Below the pieces are notes generated by a model. That model did no database searches. It had not been told where the DNA came from and saw only the letters and a list, made by a program, of their open reading frames with translations. The translations under genes were made by a program, and so were the position numbers. Positions 48,028 through 57,799 of a DNA stretch of 64,000 nucleotides are shown piece after piece. Source of the stretch: Nageia nagi (lineage: Eukaryota; Pinophyta); the NCBI GenBank assembly GCA_050084985.1, contig JBITNC010000002.1:14136001-14200000 (forward strand). Reading direction: 5' to 3'. The first letter of the stretch is position 1; every line of letters begins with the position of its first letter.

Positions 48028-48977
48028 ATGGCAGATTCATATACTGAATATGAGACCAGGAGGCAGAATCCAGATCCTAGCAAGGCTGCCCTCCTCGTAA
48101 TAGATATGCAAGTCTATTTCCAGGGAATGGCTACCCCCATTATCCCTGAGATTCGGCGCACGATCGAATCCTGCCGAGGCCAAAACATTCCTGTAATATA
48201 CACTCGACATGCCCACAAGGATCCATCGGACTATGGTATTATTGGAGAGTGGTGGAACGGCAACTCCCGAAGCCGAGATAATGCCCGAGGTTCGAACCCC
48301 TGACATATATATGAAGTTTGAAACCCTATTAAGGCTCTGAATAAACCTGAAAACCCCAATATTTATGTAAGTGTCAATCCCTATAATAGCTTTCGTCAAT
48401 CTCTACAAACTCTAATATTTGTTTAACTTTTCAAGCCCTCCATTGGGATTCATCAAGCCCTAATAATGCTAGCTAAACTTGCATGCTGTAGAATGGTTTT
48501 CATCAAACCAAACCATGGGAATGTAATATTTTTGGTTTCTCTTTAAACCCTATGACGATTTTCATCGAACCATAAAACCCTTTTATTTTTGTTAAAAAGT
48601 TCAGACCCTAGCGTGGCTATAATTAAGCCCTGATTTGTCGTCTTTTTCTTTTGATTCAGGTTGGCGTAAGGGACTCTGATAAAATTGTTCACGAGCACAC
48701 TTACAGCGGTTTTCATGATACCGTTCTGGAGAAGTTTCTTCGCGAGCAGGGGAAATCCGAGGTGATTGTGACGGGTGTTATGACGAATCTTTGCTGCGAG
48801 ACCACTGCCAGGGCCGCTTATGTACGAGGATTCAGGGTTTCCTTCTCCACTGATGCCACAGCAACCTCAAATAAGGATCTGCACGAGTCTACGCTCAAGA
48901 ATATGGCCTATGGCTTTGCTTATCTCGTTAATTGCAAGAGACTGGAAGATGCTTTTGCTTCCAAAGTCTCCAAATAA
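48028..48977 (+). pseudogene. Isochorismatase/nicotinamidase-like hydrolase, two exons, frameshifted
   Basis: This cysteine-hydrolase family uses a D-K-C triad. Plant members include the nicotinamidases of NAD salvage. Exon 1 (48028-48289) starts MADSYTEYETRRQNPDPSKA and has ALLVIDMQVYFQGMATPII (catalytic Asp), IPVIYTRHAHKDPSDYGIIG and EWW. Exon 2 (48660-48977) has [39 protein letters not shown] (catalytic Cys) and [20 protein letters not shown], ending at TAA. The intron has GT (48290) and AG (48659) ends. After GEWWNG the frame must shift to read GTATPEAEIMPE before the donor. About 7 expected residues are missing and exon 1 is 262 bases, so the full product is out of frame. The family lysine before the YSAF motif is Glu here (HEHTYSGF). 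The exons carry no other stops, unlike all neighbours. Confidence 0.88.
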
Positions 48978-49240
48978 ATATGACCTGAATCCTGCTGTAT
49001 TATAAGGTATATGGAACGCTTGTCTCTTCTCAATCTGTGTATATATAGGGTTTAGGGTTTTTCTTCCAGAGTTTCCAAATAAATATGAACTAAATCCTGC
49101 TGTATCATGAGGTATATGGAACGCTTGCCTTTTCTCAATCTTTGTGTATATAGTGTTGATATTTTTGCGTCCAAAGGCTTCAAATAAATATAACCTTAAG
49201 GTATATGGAACGCCTGTCTTTTCTTAATTTGTGTATATTT
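48955..49240 (+). repeat. Three 105-bp tandem units overlapping the gene 3' end
   Basis: Units begin near 48966, 49071 and 49176. Each contains 'ccaaataaatat' (an AATAAA poly(A) signal form, overlapping the stop codon in the first), 'aaggtatatggaacgc' and 'cttttctYaat..gtgtatat'. The third is internally deleted. The repeat starts within the last codons of the gene, so it duplicated its stop codon and 3' UTR. Confidence 0.88.
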
Positions 49241-50120
49241 AAGACTGGTTTTATGGCCTTAAATGTTTCTTTCTGCAAGGTAACTGCTTTTGCTTTTAAT
49301 TTTATGTATATATGCCGTCATTTTAAGAGTTTAACGAATTGTTAGAGATTTGTCTGGAGAGTTTTTGAAGGCCTGGAATTGATTCTGCCATCTACTGTGG
49401 GGCGAGTCCTACAGAAAAATGGAAATGCATGCATAAATATAGAATAATTTGCCATTAATCAGGGTTACTGTCCTGCTCCCGAATCCTGTCCTCCAATGTC
49501 TTTAGGGGATTTCATCATGTTTTGTATTGTATGCCAAATTTTGGTTTATTGTGTTTTACATTGGAAGTTATTTTTCTGGTTGGCTGAGTTTCGATTACAT
49601 GGTTGATACTGGGATCGATAATGATATAGAGTATTTAATGATTTCATGCTTTTCAACAATTCTTATTATGTACTTATGTTAGAATGCATTGAAGAATTTC
49701 AATTTATTACATCTTTTATATTTTCTGTTTTGATGTCCAAGTGACATCTTCTAAAAATGGTCTTCTACATTACTGTCACAATTATCTACTCTGACATCCC
49801 TACTTTGTCATTCATAACACTGCTATCAATACATTTGTATATAAATAGTTTTTGGAAATTGGTCAGTTGAAGAATATAACATTTGAATTTCTTTGCAAAA
49901 TGGAGCAATTGGGGAAGACATTGTGGAATAACTTATTTTAGGCTATATTCCATATGAAGATAATTTTTTGGTATTTCAAACTTGTCGATAGATAGATGTT
50001 AGAATAACTGATCCTAGCAGCTTCTCTGGTTTATTTGAAGTTTATGTTGTGTAGAATGTAAAATGTATATCCTATTTACAATATATTACATCGATTGGAT
50101 ATGGTACTTAATTCTTGTGA
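49241..50120. other. Non-repetitive 3' flank of the isochorismatase-like gene
   Basis: Moderately AT-rich sequence without retroelement similarity. It looks like ordinary plant intergenic DNA carried along with the gene. Confidence 0.4.
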
Positions 50121-50129
50121 ATGTAAATG

Positions 50130-50320
50130 TAAGTCTGTTGTTGCTCTTCCTACTTGGATGAATGAGGTATGCTTAATTGTTCGATTATCTACTGTTTCGT
50201 TTGGATAGTCCGGTCAACAGAGTAGCTACATGCATGTGAAGACAATTATGTTGTTGCTTTGTGAACTTGGATGAATGAGGTAAAAGTAATTGTTCACTTT
50301 TGTTTTACTTACTTTCTTTT
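50130..50320. repeat. Imperfect 115-bp tandem duplication
   Basis: 'acttggatgaatgaggta' occurs at about 50152 and 50267, each preceded by 'tgttgttgct' and followed by 'taattgttc'. Confidence 0.75.
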
Positions 50321-50847
50321 GGAATCCTAATAATTGTTGCTAGGGAAAAACGTGATCCACTTTAGTTTTGGGCGTGCATGAGATCTTATAAATACTCTCT
50401 TATCATTAATAATTTTTGTAAAGCAATAGATGGATTACATATGCTGCGTCAAATTAGTTCCATAGAAAATTGTGAAAGGGAGAAATTAGGACTTCATTTC
50501 TTCCATAATTTTGCAATGTCACTTGTTTAGATTTTGCGTAAAATGATTAACCTAGATGATTTATCATGTTAGTTGAAGTTAAGATTAATCTAATTACTAC
50601 TATTTTATAATTTTATTACTCCACCTCCATTATGTATCGTGTTGCTTGATAAGTTAGATGTTTTGAAATTTTATGATTCAATTGAGAAAACAAGAGGAAT
50701 TCATACATTATTAATAACTTGAAGAAGACTTGCATGTTTATTACAAAGAGGTTGCTTGGATTTGGATTTCACCTTTAGGTTTTATATTTAGAGTGTGAAT
50801 CTCTCATTTCCATTTTTAGGAGTGCATATCCTTCTAAGAATGACATT

Positions 50848-51990
50848 GGTATTGCGGTGCACAACATAGACGTCTAAAGAATTGGAAGTGTGCTAATTGA
50901 CGGAAAGGTTTTTGAAAATGTTCTTTATATTCCTAAGTTAAGGATGAACTTTCTCTCCGTAATTCAAATTGCTAGAAAATAGTACTTTTTTGAGTTCGAC
51001 TTTCAATCTTGATGTATTAAGAAAAGACTTGCCATTTTGGTTAAAGGATCCATGAAAGATAACTTCTATAGTATGGATTAAGTTTGATCAAAGATGTGTT
51101 TTGCTTCTAATGTGTGTTATAAAGACAATCTTTGGCACCATCGTTTAGGACATCTTAACCACAAGAGTATTTAAGTTATGAAAAATTAGGAATTTATGGA
51201 AGGTTTGCTTTCAATTTCTTTTTCGGTTGATCTATGAAAGAAGTGCATTTTTGGCAAGATGCATAGATAAAAGTTTGAAAAAGATAAGACAACAAGAGTA
51301 TTTCAACCTTTTCAACTTGTGTATTCAGATTTGATGTCTGTTTTAGACTAAATCATTTGGAAGAGCATCTTACGTCTTGATTTTTATTGATGATTTTAGT
51401 AGGATGACCTTTGGGTATCTGTTTGAGCACAAAAATCAAACCTTTAAGAGTTTTAAGGTTTTTAAAATTTTTGTTAAGAATCAAACTAATTTTAAAAACA
51501 AAATATTGAGATCAGATAATGAAGGAGAATATTACAATAATGAGTTTAATAACTATTGTGCTAAATATAGAATTAAAAGATAGTTTACAATTTCACATTC
51601 TTTAGCAGAATAGTGTTGTTGAAAAGAAAAATAGAACAATTATGAAAATGGTTAGATGCATGTTGGGTAATCTTCCTAAATTCTTATGAGGTGAAGTTAT
51701 AAGCACTATTATTTACACCTTGAATAGGTGTCCCACAAAAGCTATTTAAAGTAAAACTTCTTTTAAGGTTTGGTCAAGAAGAAAATCTAACATTTTTTAC
51801 TTTAAGGTATTTGGTTGTGAAGCATTCTTTTATATTATTTTTGAGAAAATGAAAAAGTTGAACAAAAGAGCTGAAAAATGCATCTTTATGAGTTATGATA
51901 GTCAGCATAGAGGCTACAGACTCTACTCTCCAATCTATAAAACAATGTTCATTTCAAGAGATAAAGTTTAATGAACTTCTTAAAGAATAT
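50848..51990 (+). pseudogene. X right-hand copia copy: protease end and integrase
   Basis: Homology to the other copia copy begins abruptly here, at the point matching about 34680, so gag and the protease active site are absent. RIGSVLIDGKVFENVLYIPK opens the match. The integrase core has MIFIDDFSRMTFGYLFEHKN and ILRSDNEGEYYNNEFNNYC, so both Asp residues that flank the loop are kept, unlike the left copy. The C-terminal region (KAEKCIFMSYDSQHRGYRL-like) follows with stops. Confidence 0.85.
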
Positions 51991-53105
51991 GCTTCTAATG
52001 AGGATATTGATGATCCAAAGGGCTCTTCAGTTGCTCCTAGCTGGTTGGATATTGATGTAGATAAGACATCTTATGAACAAAATTCTCCAACACAAAGGGT
52101 AACAAGGAGCATGACCTTGAACAAATCCTTATTTGCTAAGATTGACAACAAGCATAAGCTCCCATCTTTAAAAAAAGCTTCAAAGTATGAGTGCTAGATA
52201 GAAACCATGAAAGTGGAGTATGAGGTGCTTATGAAAAATAAAACTTGGTATTTGATTTTTTATCCCAATAAAAAAAATATGATTGGCAATAAGTGGATTT
52301 ACAAGGTTATGTTCAATTTAGTTGGAGATATTGAGAAATACAAGGCAACGTTAGTAGCTAAAGGTTTTACTAAGAATGCGATGTAAATTAAGAGAATCTT
52401 TTTTACCGCGATAAAGATGCCTACTGTGAGAGTTATTTTTGCTCTTTCTGCAGTTCAAAAATAGAAAGTTTTTCAACTTGACGTCAAGAGTGTATTTTTC
52501 AATGGTGACTTAGATGTGAAAATCTTCATGAATCAACTAAAAGGGTTTATTATGAAAAGTAAAAAGTTTTTTTGTGTGCAAGCTAAATAAGTCATTGTAT
52601 GGACTTAAATAAGCACCTTGAGCTTGGTACAGAAAGATTTTAGGGTAATTTATAGACATTAATTTTTCTAAATGTTTTTTTGATTTCAATCTATATGTGC
52701 TCAATCATGAGAAAGATATGGTCTTGATTCTTTTTTATGTAGATGATCTTTTGATAATTGAGAATAATGATGAAATCATTCAAGAGTGCATATCTAAATT
52801 TAAGGTAACATTTGAAATGATTGATCTTGGTCTCTTGTATTACTATTTTGAAATGCAAGTGTATTAATATAAAGATTATACTTATTTCAATCAATTTAAT
52901 TATATATCAGACATCTTGAAAAAGTTTGGAATGGAGAAATGTAGATATGTTGTGATCCCAGTTTCTCATGGAATCACTATTTTTCTGAGTTCCAACTTTC
53001 AATTAGCTGATGCTACAACTTACAGGTATTTAATTAGTAGTTTTTTGTATTTGACTATATTCAGATTAGATATTACTTTTGCAGTGAATTTGATGGCATG
53101 ATTCA
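51991..53105 (+). pseudogene. X right-hand copia copy: reverse transcriptase
   Basis: Linker with SPTQRVTRSMTLNKSLFAKI, then NKWIYKVMFNLVGDIEKYKA, VFQLDVKSVFFNGDLDVKIF in a broken frame, SLYGLK, and LFYVDDLLIIENND with the YVDD box at 52736-52747. FGMEKCRYVVIPVSHGITIF and ADATTYRYLISSFLYLTIFR continue the connection domain. Confidence 0.87.
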
Positions 53106-53635
53106 TAAAAAAATCTTATGTTGAATACCTCAATGTTAAGCAAATATGAAGGTATGTTGGAGGGACTAAAGATCTTGCTCTTAAGTATTCTAAGTTGCCC
53201 TCATTTATTTTTTTTGGATTCTCAGATTTTGACTATGGAGGAGAGAGATGATAAGAAATCAACCTTTACATGTGTTTAATATTGGTTCAGGTGCTATCTC
53301 TTGAACTTTCAAGAAGCAGCCTATTATTTCTCTTTCCACCACAAAAGTTAAATACTGTATCATGTCTGTTACAGCTTAAGAAGCCATTTGATTAAGACAT
53401 CTTCTGAAAGAAATTGGGTATGAGTAAGGTGGTTCATCTTTGATCTTTTCAGATAATCAATTGGTTATTTTTTTAGCCACGAATCTTATGTTCCATCAAA
53501 GAACAAAACATGTGGAAATCCATGCCTATTTTATTAGAGAAAAGGTTTTTGATGACATCATACATTTGGAGTATTATCCATCCACATTGAACTCTACTGA
53601 TTTGTTCACTAAGCTTTTCTCGGAAGTTTAGTTCT
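53106..53635 (+). pseudogene. X right-hand copia copy: RNase H
   Basis: GSGAIS*TFKKQPIISLSTT is followed by the open frame 53440-53631: SDNQLVIFLATNLMFHQRTK, HVEIHAYFIREKVFDDIIH and STDLFTKLFSEV. The catalytic SDN Asp is present. Confidence 0.87.
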
Positions 53636-53858
53636 GTAAACTTAGTGATGTTATCGGGTTGGTGAAGCTGCCCTTAAAGAGGAGTGAAGTTTGAGTTCTT
53701 GTGTAGAATTCATGTTTGTGATGACATTGTGATGACAACTTCACCTCTAAAAAGATTTTGTACTGTATAGTGTTGATATTTGTTGTACACCTTCGTGGTA
53801 ATTTTGCTCTGCATGAATTTATTATACAAAATTTTAAAAATAAAAGATTGATTAATCT

Positions 53859-54056
53859 AGCACTGTTCAATTATCCATATGTGAGAAATTCTTATATTTT
53901 TTTAGCATTGTTCATTTATCCATATGTGAAAAACTTGTATATGATACTTTTTTTGAATCAATTTAGCACTATTAAGTCCATGTGTAAAGAATTCTTATGT
54001 GTTTTTTGGCATTGTTCAATCATCCATATATGAGAAATTCGTATATACATGCTCTA
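53859..54056 (+). repeat. 3' untranslated tandem array, right copy
   Basis: Same units as 37640-37860 ('ttatccatatgtgagaaatt' type), fewer recognisable and more diverged. Confidence 0.75.
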
Positions 54057-54487
54057 TTTTGTAATGATAATAGATGTTTTATATATAGTAGATGATTGAA
54101 TTTTTGGTATGGTATCTTCATGATGATTTATAGTGCACCATTGATCAGTTCATGATAGCATTTGTGTGATTCATATATCTTTGATGAGATGAATATGTTA
54201 CATCTAATTGATCTTGTTATTTGAGCTACTTATGATTTGCAAGTTCCTTTAAGATTACATGTTACTTACTTCAGGTTATGCAGGCTCTTGGAGATTTTTT
54301 GACTTCCAATTGGATGACTACTTCATTATATTGAAATTAGTTATGGTTAATGATTGTATTTGACAAAGTAGTGTCTCAAATTAGATATTTTTTACTTCAT
54401 AAATATGTAAAAAGTTCTCATCTTCATTGTATCTATTTGGAGAATTCTTTTACTTTCTCTTCTTTATTACTCATTCTATCCCAATAT

Positions 54488-54980
54488 TGGAATGTATAAT
54501 GCATTATTGTAAAGGTTTGTATTAAATCTTCTATGTAAGTTCACTAATACTTAAGGTTATCATTTGATACCTTAAGTATTTAAGTGAATATGATAATGTA
54601 ATTTGTCCTACACTATATGTCATAAGCATGCCCCTTAGGTAAAAAAATGCGCATATTATGTTTTTGTACATTGGATAAAAAGATGATCCAAAGAGAGATT
54701 TTGACCTATAAATAGAAGACTCTTTTGTGATTACACATCAATTTGTAGAGTAAAGTTATGCTATATGATAGAAGTGTAAGAGATAATACTAGAAAGATTG
54801 TAAGAGTTCATATTTGTTAAAAAGAGAGATCTAGTTAATGGATGTACTCCAAGTTGAAGGAACCATTTACATTTTATGTTATCTTTATGAGATTGCTTTA
54901 TGCGATAGGTAGATGTGAATTGAGAGCTTTCATGTGATCTTAATTGTTTAAGAATTATCTTGTTAGTGTTAGTTCCTTTA
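54488..54980 (+). repeat. X 3' LTR, first bases and polypurine tract deleted
   Basis: Starts at TGGAATGTATAATG. Compared with 38304-38330, eighteen bases including the purine tract and the LTR's first TGT are missing. It ends TTCCTTTA and is followed by GTTAA. A TATA-like tataaatag lies at 54707. It pairs with the 5' LTR at 30625 by shared variants. Confidence 0.88.
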
Positions 54981-54985
54981 GTTAA
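54981..54985. other. X target-site duplication, right copy
   Basis: GTTAA, identical to 30620-30624. Confidence 0.88.
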
Positions 54986-56302
54986 GATAAGAGTACCTCA
55001 TCTTTTCCTCTTGGTATGCTATGGTTAGTATAAGATATCTACATTAGGGGGACTCAATTTGCATGGGCACCATTAGTATTAGCCCAACTCTATAAGGATA
55101 TTTACAACTTTTTGAGTGTTGATAAATTCAACATCACAATAGCTCATGCGGGCCTACTACAGTTATGGGAATATGAGAAGATTATCATTATCAAGCTAGT
55201 TGGACTACATAGGGTGAGGGAAAAGCTAGGTAACATAGCCTTGAATTGATTAGTATTAAGGGCACATGGGTACAAGTACTTGCACACATTAGAGGCCCAA
55301 AGGAGAGAGATTAATGGTTTTTAGGTTGAGGACCTAGTTTGGATCTTGTATGCTAATTTTTTATGGGATGATGATACCCACTAGTTAGCATGGGTGAGAT
55401 ATGACTACTTCCTCTAGACCAAGTGGAAGCTAGTGGAGCCCTACCTCTCCCACCAAGTTCTTAGACAGTTTGGGATCTAATAGGGGATCCCTCCCATGCC
55501 TACATATTATTGGAGGTATATGACAAAATGAGATGCATTAGTCAGATCATAGATGATATCGATGTGGAGGTTAACTTGGGAGGATCTTAGGATACATGAT
55601 GGTGTAGCAGATGTTTCCATGGCACCCGATACTATGCAAGGCTATACAACATGGTGGTAGACCATTTGACCACCTACCCTCAGTATGGATGAGGATGAGG
55701 AGGTGGTAGCTGGGTTCGAAGGGTACTACGAGGAGGATCCATAGCAAGTGGATAATCCTATGCATGACATTCTCATGTAGGAGGGACCAACAACGTTAGG
55801 ATTGGTAGTAGTAGCGGAGGCTATGCCCCTAGTGGTACTAGGTAACAAATCAATCATATATTCATTTTTGTAGATTTATATATGATTATTAATTATAGGG
55901 GAGATAGATGCATAGGTGGTAGCTCTTGAGGCTTAGATTGAGAGGCTTAAGCCTTTTAAGGGGGATGTGGCCACACTCTGGGTCACAGTTGCAACCAAGG
56001 ATGCCTAAATTATTACATTAGAGTAGTCCTTGAAGAGACTCCAAGAGTGGGTGGTTATGTCTCCACCCAACGAGTAATGGGATTTCATACAAAGCCTCAT
56101 GGACAAAATAGAGAAGAGGGATAATGATATTATATTGTTGAAGGAGAAATATGGGTGGGCAAAGGCCTTCTTGTCCATCCATGGGATCAACACAAGTGAG
56201 GTATTAGGAGGGATATTAGCTTTAGGGGTGAGTGGCAGTAGTAAGAGGACTAGGTAGAGGACAAGTGAGGCTAGTAGTAGTGGATTTAGTGCACGCCACT
56301 AA
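54986..56302 (+). pseudogene. PMD gene, central and C-terminal part
   Basis: The frame carries on from 30624: DKSTSSFPLGMLWLV, then IRGTQFAWAPLVLAQLYKDI, ITIAHAGLLQLWEYEKI and VLRQFGI**GIPPMPTYYWR. These are the PMD 'YAWG.AxLAxLY', 'LLQxWxWE' and 'VLRQFGxxQxIPP' motifs. Many stops sit at Gln or Trp positions. A charged region follows (SMDEDEEVVAGFEGYYEEDP), then a coiled-coil-like tail ending SGFSARH and TAA. A possible short intron (55842-55898, GT...AG) precedes the tail. It lies antisense to V gag. Confidence 0.82.
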
Positions 56303-56338
56303 TTGTATGCTGTGGACCTAGGGCCACCCCATTTTGTA

Positions 56339-56341
<3 letters not shown>

Positions 56342-56429
<88 letters not shown>
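56342..56429. repeat. (TA)n microsatellite
   Basis: About 88 bases of TA with one phase break near 56371, just after the PMD stop codon. Open frames made of IY repeats are artefacts of this array. Confidence 0.95.
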
Positions 56430-56434
<5 letters not shown>

Positions 56435-57079
56435 TTGGTGTCAATTTTATGCAATGTATTTGATTGTATTTTTTTGTATATGTGAATGGTTTATGTATGT
56501 TTGTACAATGTGTTAGATTAATCATGTAAATTACATAGTACAAGTTCTAGGATTATAATAGATAACCCTTTATTCAAGAGAAATATATATGATATTAAGC
56601 AATAATTAACTTGTAAAATGAACATAGTCACATATCAATCCAATATCACATGTTAACACAATAAGATGTATGAAAATTTAATCAAGAACTCAAGAATTAA
56701 TCAATCACCAAATCAAGGTCATCTAGGTACCAAAAATAAGCAACAATGAACAAGTGCAAGTTGTTTTTTTGTTAATGATTATAATGTTAATTTTTTGACT
56801 GTTTGAATGAATCAGACATGCAATGAGGAAGAACAAAATACTATTCTTGTAAAATATGTTCTGGGAAAGGCACATCATTAACGGAGTGAAAATTGGTGGC
56901 ATGCCATCAGTGACATGGAATGCAAGCATTATGATGGGAAGTTTGAAAAATAGTGAAAATATATTTTCCTAGGAGACTAATGAAATAATAATCAAATGCA
57001 TACAATGAAAAATTATACATAATAGCCAAACCAATAAACACCCTACCTAATGTACACTATTATTATGATTTTTATATTT
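56430..57079. other. No gene recognised
   Basis: AT-rich DNA between the microsatellite and the minus-strand frame at 57080. Confidence 0.45.
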
Positions 57080-57403
57080 TTAAGCAATAATTTTGTGTAC
57101 CTGGGATGGTTTGGAAACCCAGACACATCTTACTAACATAGGGATGAAGAGAGGTGTTTTCCTTGTAGCATATTTCATGTTGTTAGCATCGTATGAATAG
57201 GCATGTAGACCATTAGCGACATCCTCTTGCTTTTCTTTCTCACCATTATTTGATTTTCCAATGCAATCTCTATTTACTTGCTTTAAGCATCCATTGCATC
57301 CATTTTTGTTAGCAAAATAATAATTCATGCAATGTGAAGTACTTACCATGCCAATGAAACCTTTTGTTTGTGAATTTGGTAAAGGATTCGTAAATACTTT
57401 CAA
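57080..57403 (-). CDS. Unidentified 107-codon open frame
   Basis: The longest undisturbed minus-strand frame in this part of V. It has a cysteine-containing segment (NGCNGCLKQVNRDC) and KEKQEDVANGLHAYSYD. I do not recognise it, and it does not resemble retroviral protease or RT. A GTAAGT near 57346 and AG sites could be splice signals. It could be a stretch of V coding sequence or chance. Confidence 0.25.
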   Translation of the reverse strand: MKVFTNPLPNSQTKGFIGMVSTSHCMNYYFANKNGCNGCLKQVNRDCIGKSNNGEKEKQEDVANGLHAYSYDANNMKYATRKTPLFIPMLVRCVWVSKPSQVHKIIA

Positions 57404-57587
57404 CTATCCATTATTAAGGTGTATAGGCCTATCTTTTTTTGTAGTATTATCATCCATCTGAATCACCTTCTTATCAATGAAATCCTAAATGTGATAATAA
57501 GGGTAAATTAAATTATCAAAAATGGTGTGGGGTTTTGTATAGACCTCAAAAAGATTGATCACAAAATGGTTTCCAAAATAAGAAACT

Positions 57588-57705
57588 GCTACCCAGCTAT
57601 ACCTAGTGGTAGCTAATAAATTTGTAAAAAATTATTAACAAAATAAGTTTAGATGCTACCCAGCTATAACCTATTGGTAACCCTAATGCAAACTACTATA
57701 CAAAT
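57588..57705. repeat. 67-bp imperfect duplication
   Basis: 'gctacccagctata' followed by 'cctaRtggtaRc' or similar occurs at 57588 and 57655. Confidence 0.6.
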
Positions 57706-57799
57706 TGTATTAATAGAAAATTATCAAATTGAAATCAAAATACATCTAAATCACAATTGAGATACAACCTGACTACCTCTTTATTTATGGAATATTGTA

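Larger units (their letters stand above)
30625..54980 (+). mobile_element. X: copia insertion in the PMD gene, now 24.4 kb
   Basis: The left LTR (30625-31105) and right LTR (54488-54980) have perfect GTTAA flanks and split the PMD reading frame. The two outer LTRs share sequence variants that the middle LTR (38322-38815) lacks, for example a 'catatttgttaaRaagagag' segment (R = G or A). They are therefore the original pair. The interior holds a full copia gag-pol, then the middle LTR, then 12 kb of other DNA with element F, a PPR-bearing inverted-repeat element and an isochorismatase-like gene, then a second copia pol lacking gag. Confidence 0.85.

Noticed and set aside
48037-48399. 120-codon minus-strand frame over the isochorismatase exon
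   Set aside because: It is antisense to a clearly conserved exon and has no recognisable domain.
56286-56543. Open frames composed of IYIYIY repeats on both strands
   Set aside because: They are translations of the (TA)n microsatellite and its flanks.
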